Part shown: positions 60,449 to 64,000 of the stretch, piece after piece
How positions within the stretch are numbered: position 1 is the stretch's first letter
How the letters are laid out: each line of letters begins with the position of its first letter
Assembly (NCBI RefSeq): GCF_000801105.2
Contig: NC_079519.1
Coordinates: forward strand, 2,416,668 to 2,480,667
From: Raphanus sativus
Lineage: Eukaryota; Streptophyta; Magnoliopsida; Brassicales; Brassicaceae
DNA: 64,000 bases
Direction: 5' to 3'
Notes under the pieces: generated by a model
Database searches by the model: none
What the model was told of the DNA's origin: nothing
Seen by the model: the letters and a program-made list of their open reading frames with translations, nothing else
Program-made: the position numbers and the translations under genes

Positions 60449-61237
60449 TTATTATTATATGACCTCCAATGCATGTTCAAACAAATAAAAATATATCAAA
60501 TTAAACAAATGATTTATGCCAAAAACAGAGTTAACTAAGTCTACAAAAAAATATCCTTTCGAATCATCCTCACTAAGAACAATGTCTGATATTTCCACCC
60601 TCTTTAGATCCAAATCCAACAAAACTTATTCACATCGTAAGTCCTACCCAAATGTGAGAACTGTTTGCTGATCACCCCTGCAACTGTAGAAATGAGTGCA
60701 GCTTAACTCGCCCACAACTCCTGGAGACACAACATTTTTATTCCACATAAGCTGGTGATACCATTAACATTCTGCTAAAAACGTTAATAGAGAATAATGC
60801 TATAATGGGACGGTAACAAGCTTTTCCAAGAAGCAGTCTCAGGTTATTCCAAAGCATCAAAGACAGAAGAAAAGCTTCTTTGAAGTCATATCTCATATCT
60901 CATATTCAAAAAAAAAAAAGAAGTCATATCTCATACAAAAATTTACCAATGGATAGATTCAAAACAATCAACACAGTCATCACCTGAAAACCAATGATGA
61001 TTGGAGTATGCTTTGCTCCCTCTCTTGTGTATAGAAACCTGCATGATTGGGGAAACAAAGAAAGCAAAGTTATGGTTTAACCTTATCACTCTCTAGAAGG
61101 ACAAGCATAGCTTAGCACCAACCCATTTCTAATATTCAATGGCTTACTAAATCAAGATACAGCCAAGGAGATAGAATAATTACCAGAAAAACAGAACGAA
61201 ACTTAAATGTGTGTAAAAAAGAATCTGAAAGACACTC
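60449..61237. other. 3' flank of the At1g69430-like gene, with duplicated segment
   Basis: Contains a segment (about 60640-61110) whose diverged direct copy lies at about 62640-63200. The best match is CAGTCTCAGG(T/C)TATTCCA around 60832-60870 and 62773-62805. No coding frame is supported. Confidence 0.55.
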
Positions 61238-62266
61238 TCAAAAATCTTGAGACACCATCTCCATAATGGGCTGAGTTCCTACACCATCACCAGAAGCTTC
61301 AAGCGCTTCCACAGCCTCCATACTAAAAGACCGGCAACTAAAATAAAAAACAGCACTCATCATCGTATCAACAAGCACGACAAACGAATACATCACCACA
61401 AGCAACGGCCCTTCCCAAACCCTCGAAGACCCATCTCCATAGCTCAAAATCTTCACCCTATGCTCAAACAGCCCTTCCACAAACGCCAGCCCTATCGTGG
61501 ACCCGAGAAATATCAACAGCCCCACCTGCGTCTGCCCCTTGATCAAATCATTCGCTCTCACAAGCGCCCGGGGGCCTGAGACGTCCTCCAAGATCGAGAT
61601 CACGATCGTCGTGTTGCAGATGATGATCACGTTGGCGAAGACCACGGAGAACCCCAGCCCGATGAAGATGGCTCCGTAGGCGTTGAAATCGGGAGAGAAG
61701 CCGAGGACGTGGAGCGAGCTGCAGACGGCGACGAGGAAGACGCAGAAGGAAGTTAGACAGACGACGACGACGAAGCAGACGCAGAGGTAAGTTCCCACGA
61801 GGCGCCTCCAGAGCCTCTGCATGATGAAGACGAACTTGGAGACGGCGACTTTGCGGCGGGAGTAGGTGCAGTCGACGGAGTAGACGACGGCGGCGCGGGA
61901 GAGGAGGGAGAGGGTGAGGAAGAGGGGGAAGCAGGCGGCGGAGGAGACGGCGGTCTCGGAGAATTTCTGGCAGGAGTTGCGGACGAAGGGGAGGAGGGGG
62001 AGGCCGGAGGATTTGGCGAGGAGGAGGAGGCGGACGGTTAGGGAATTGACGAAGGATTGGTCGACTAGGAGGTTGGGGAGGAGGATCGCGGAGACGGGGC
62101 AGATCAGGAGGAGTAAGGTTAGGGTGAAGGCGGCGAGGTTGTAGCGGAGGATCCTGACGGTTTCTCTCAGAATCTCGAGCGCGTTCATCGAGTGGAATTG
62201 ATGATCTTCTTCGATCCCTTTGGGTTCGTGATGATGATTCGTTCGAGAGAATCCATTAGTGTCCAT
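61238..62266 (-). CDS. Multi-pass membrane protein of unknown function
   Basis: Single exon, 342 residues, start MDTNGFSRTNHHHEPKG. About six hydrophobic segments: LAAFTLTLLLLICPVSAILL, SAACFPLFLTLSLLSRAAVV, GTYLCVCFVVVVCLTSFCVF, AIFIGLGFSVVFANVIIICN, QVGLLIFLGSTIGLAFVEGL and LVVMYSFVVLVDTMMSAVFY. The N-terminal MNALEILRETVRILRYN is a conserved lead-in of this plant family. It resembles Arabidopsis At1g69430 and its paralogue At1g26650, neither with a known role. In Arabidopsis the gene sits beside the DHHC gene; here it lies about 13 kb further on, past PHO1;H10. Codons are locally GC-rich, and no damage is seen. Confidence 0.85.
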   Translation of the reverse strand: MDTNGFSRTNHHHEPKGIEEDHQFHSMNALEILRETVRILRYNLAAFTLTLLLLICPVSAILLPNLLVDQSFVNSLTVRLLLLAKSSGLPLLPFVRNSCQKFSETAVSSAACFPLFLTLSLLSRAAVVYSVDCTYSRRKVAVSKFVFIMQRLWRRLVGTYLCVCFVVVVCLTSFCVFLVAVCSSLHVLGFSPDFNAYGAIFIGLGFSVVFANVIIICNTTIVISILEDVSGPRALVRANDLIKGQTQVGLLIFLGSTIGLAFVEGLFEHRVKILSYGDGSSRVWEGPLLVVMYSFVVLVDTMMSAVFYFSCRSFSMEAVEALEASGDGVGTQPIMEMVSQDF

Positions 62267-64000
62267 TGGGAGCTTAACAACCCAGAAGATTATGGGGATT
62301 AGCTACGGTGAATCATAAACGTTCAGGATGAAAACGCTGCGTTTTTGAGGGTTACATGAAAAACCGTTTGTCACGAAAGGAATGATGAGAGGATTTTTGG
62401 AATCTCCTCTTACGAGTGTGCATTCATTCACGCGTAAAGAGCTTTTCGAAAATGCTTTGTTGCCGTCGAAACCGTGAAGGAAGGAAGCAAAAAATCATAA
62501 ACATTCTTTTTTGGCCAACTAAGCATGACACGTGTATAAGCTATAGTTTATTTGCCATGTAAGCAAGACACGTGTTACTCTGTAAGCTCCTAAGTGGGGC
62601 CCATGTTATATTGCCAACTGTAATAAATCACAACAGTATCATAGATGCAGTAGCATTGCAAAGGTCTTACAACAGCCTATGATTCTCCACCTCTGTACTA
62701 GCCGTAGACCACTAATACTATGCCAAAGAATGATATAGAAAATGGTATAATAACACATTACTTCAAGAATCAGTCTCAGGCTATTCCAGAGCAACAAAGA
62801 CAACAAGCTTTCCCATCATAATCTATGATTCTATACATGTTTTCAGTGAGAGTTAAATTGCTTGCAGTTTCCACCAGAGGATGGTACAAAGAAAATAAAG
62901 CACTGAATGTGATAATAGAATATAATACGTCTGTTCTTCAGAAGCATTTGATGCTAAAGATTAGAAGCCTTGCTTAAGAGAATATGAATACAAACTAGCC
63001 AATGCACCTTTGATAATACGTAGAATGACAGCAGAACATGATCTCAATACCTGCAGCGGATTATCACAGGAGTAAGCTTAAGGGCCTTTGGTACATTTCT
63101 TATCCCTCTCTGTTGTTCTCAGAAAACTGCACGATTCACGTTAAAAAAAAAGGTTATAGTTAACCTAATCATTCTCCACGACACAAGCAAAGTTCAGACG
63201 CTTTACTACTGGTCTTTCTGATAGATTTTAAAGGCCTACCAGGTAATCCTGATATTATAAAATCAATGATCTTGAGCAGGAATCACGCTACCTTCTTCTT
63301 GGTCAAGCTGGATCTTTCTCGATAACCGGAATCTATATACTGAAAGTCTGAAACCCAAATTAAGTTTTCAAGGAATATTGAAAAGGCAATATTCTTGCAG
63401 TGTTTATAAAATGGTTGATCATGATCGAAGATCCTAGAATCCTAGAAAGTTTGTTCTATAGTTCTATGTCTCAATAAATATATCAAATCCTTCCTCCTCA
63501 TACTAGTTCTTAACCTTTAGCCTAAATATATCAAATTTTTAATTTCAAAAACCAAACACAAACCTAACTGGTAAATAATAGACTAGGTCATGCGCCTTAT
63601 ACATGTTGTAATCACACTTTCGATGTTGAACGTTTAACACAATCCTTTAAGATAATGATTTTCTGGCTCCATTTCAAATTGAGTTATTCGATAGTCAATA
63701 ATACACGCTATTTGAATGCCTGGGGCTATACTATTTAAGTTATCCTACTTAGATCAAACGCAGACTCTAACATAAAGAATTCCTTCTTTGAGCCTTTTAA
63801 CAAATTAATTCAATCTTCTTAGTCATACCAACGGAAAAATGATTTAGTAAAGCATGGCGAAGAAGCTAGAGATTATGATGACGGCCTCACTAATCATCGT
63901 CACTCATTTTTAAATGGGCTACAATACTAAATTTGAGCTTTAGTGTGCGTCATCTCATCCTATCTTTTCAATCCTATCTTTTTTTGTCCCATGCCCCATA
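62267..64000. other. Upstream region and unannotated right end
   Basis: Holds two GACACGTGT motifs (62527, 62567), the second copy of the duplicated flank (about 62640-63200) and AT-rich DNA. I find no supported gene up to the window end. Confidence 0.5.
62527..62575. promoter_or_regulatory. Paired GACACGTGT G-box/ABRE elements
   Basis: GACACGTGT at 62527-62535 and 62567-62575, each preceded by AAGCA and 40 bp apart, about 260-310 bp upstream of the At1g69430-like start. CACGTG cores are bound by bZIP (ABA-responsive) and bHLH (PIF) factors. Confidence 0.5.

Noticed and set aside
61914..62144. Arg-rich plus-strand frame
   Set aside because: Antisense shadow of the GC-rich membrane-protein gene.

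Overview
The window is nuclear DNA from a crucifer (Brassicaceae), most likely Brassica or a close relative. This rests on AT-rich intergenic DNA, introns of about 70-150 bp with GT/AG borders, proteins that align almost residue for residue with Arabidopsis proteins as I remember them, and typical crucifer repeats (non-autonomous Helitrons, TA-flanked MITEs, tRNA-derived SINEs, a Sadhu-like retroposon). Gene content follows Arabidopsis At1g69310 to At1g69480 nearly in order. Locus names are from memory and no database was searched.

Layout. 0.5-2.4 kb: WRKY57 (minus). 2.4-7 kb: intergenic DNA with a MITE and a TRIM-like element, then the signalling peptide gene CLE10 (7 kb, plus). 7.3-11 kb: repeat-rich gap with a striking array of inverted and direct repeats built on GTGTACAT, plus a Helitron. 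11-13.2 kb: a small orphan ORF with an exact 67-bp duplication, a remorin-domain gene and a RING-finger membrane protein gene. 14.4-23.2 kb: macro-domain/Sec14 gene, a PPR gene with a one-base frameshift, and a DUF863 gene. 23.2-32.6 kb: AT-rich desert with a SINE, MITEs and a Sadhu-like retroposon with a perfect 16-bp target duplication. 32.6-39.6 kb: chorismate mutase, RRG (DUF155), MINE1 and eIF5A. 39.6-45 kb: gap with MITEs and a block of degenerate telomere-type repeats. 45-58.5 kb: DHHC S-acyltransferase, OSCA/CSC1-like channel with a SINE in one intron, a probable VTI12-like remnant, p24 cargo receptor and PHO1;H10-like SPX-EXS protein. 59.7-60.4 kb: a Helitron. 61.2-62.3 kb: an intronless multi-membrane-segment protein gene. 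The last 1.7 kb holds no gene I recognise.

The genes do not form one pathway; this is an ordinary eukaryotic block in which each gene has its own promoter. The exon models for WRKY57, the remorin gene, the macro/Sec14 gene, DUF863, CM3, RRG, MINE1, eIF5A, DHHC, OSCA, p24 and PHO1;H10 were built by eye. All keep the reading frame across GT/AG introns, with total lengths divisible by three. Compared with Arabidopsis, homologues of At1g69400 (BUB3.3) and At1g69440 (AGO7) are absent. The At1g69430-like gene sits beyond the PHO1;H10 gene instead of next to the DHHC gene. This fits gene loss and rearrangement after the Brassica genome triplication.

I see no convincing new multi-gene system. The strongest unexplained structures are the GTGTACAT palindrome array (8.35-9.55 kb) and the telomere-like block bounded by two similar palindromes (43.4-44.0 kb).
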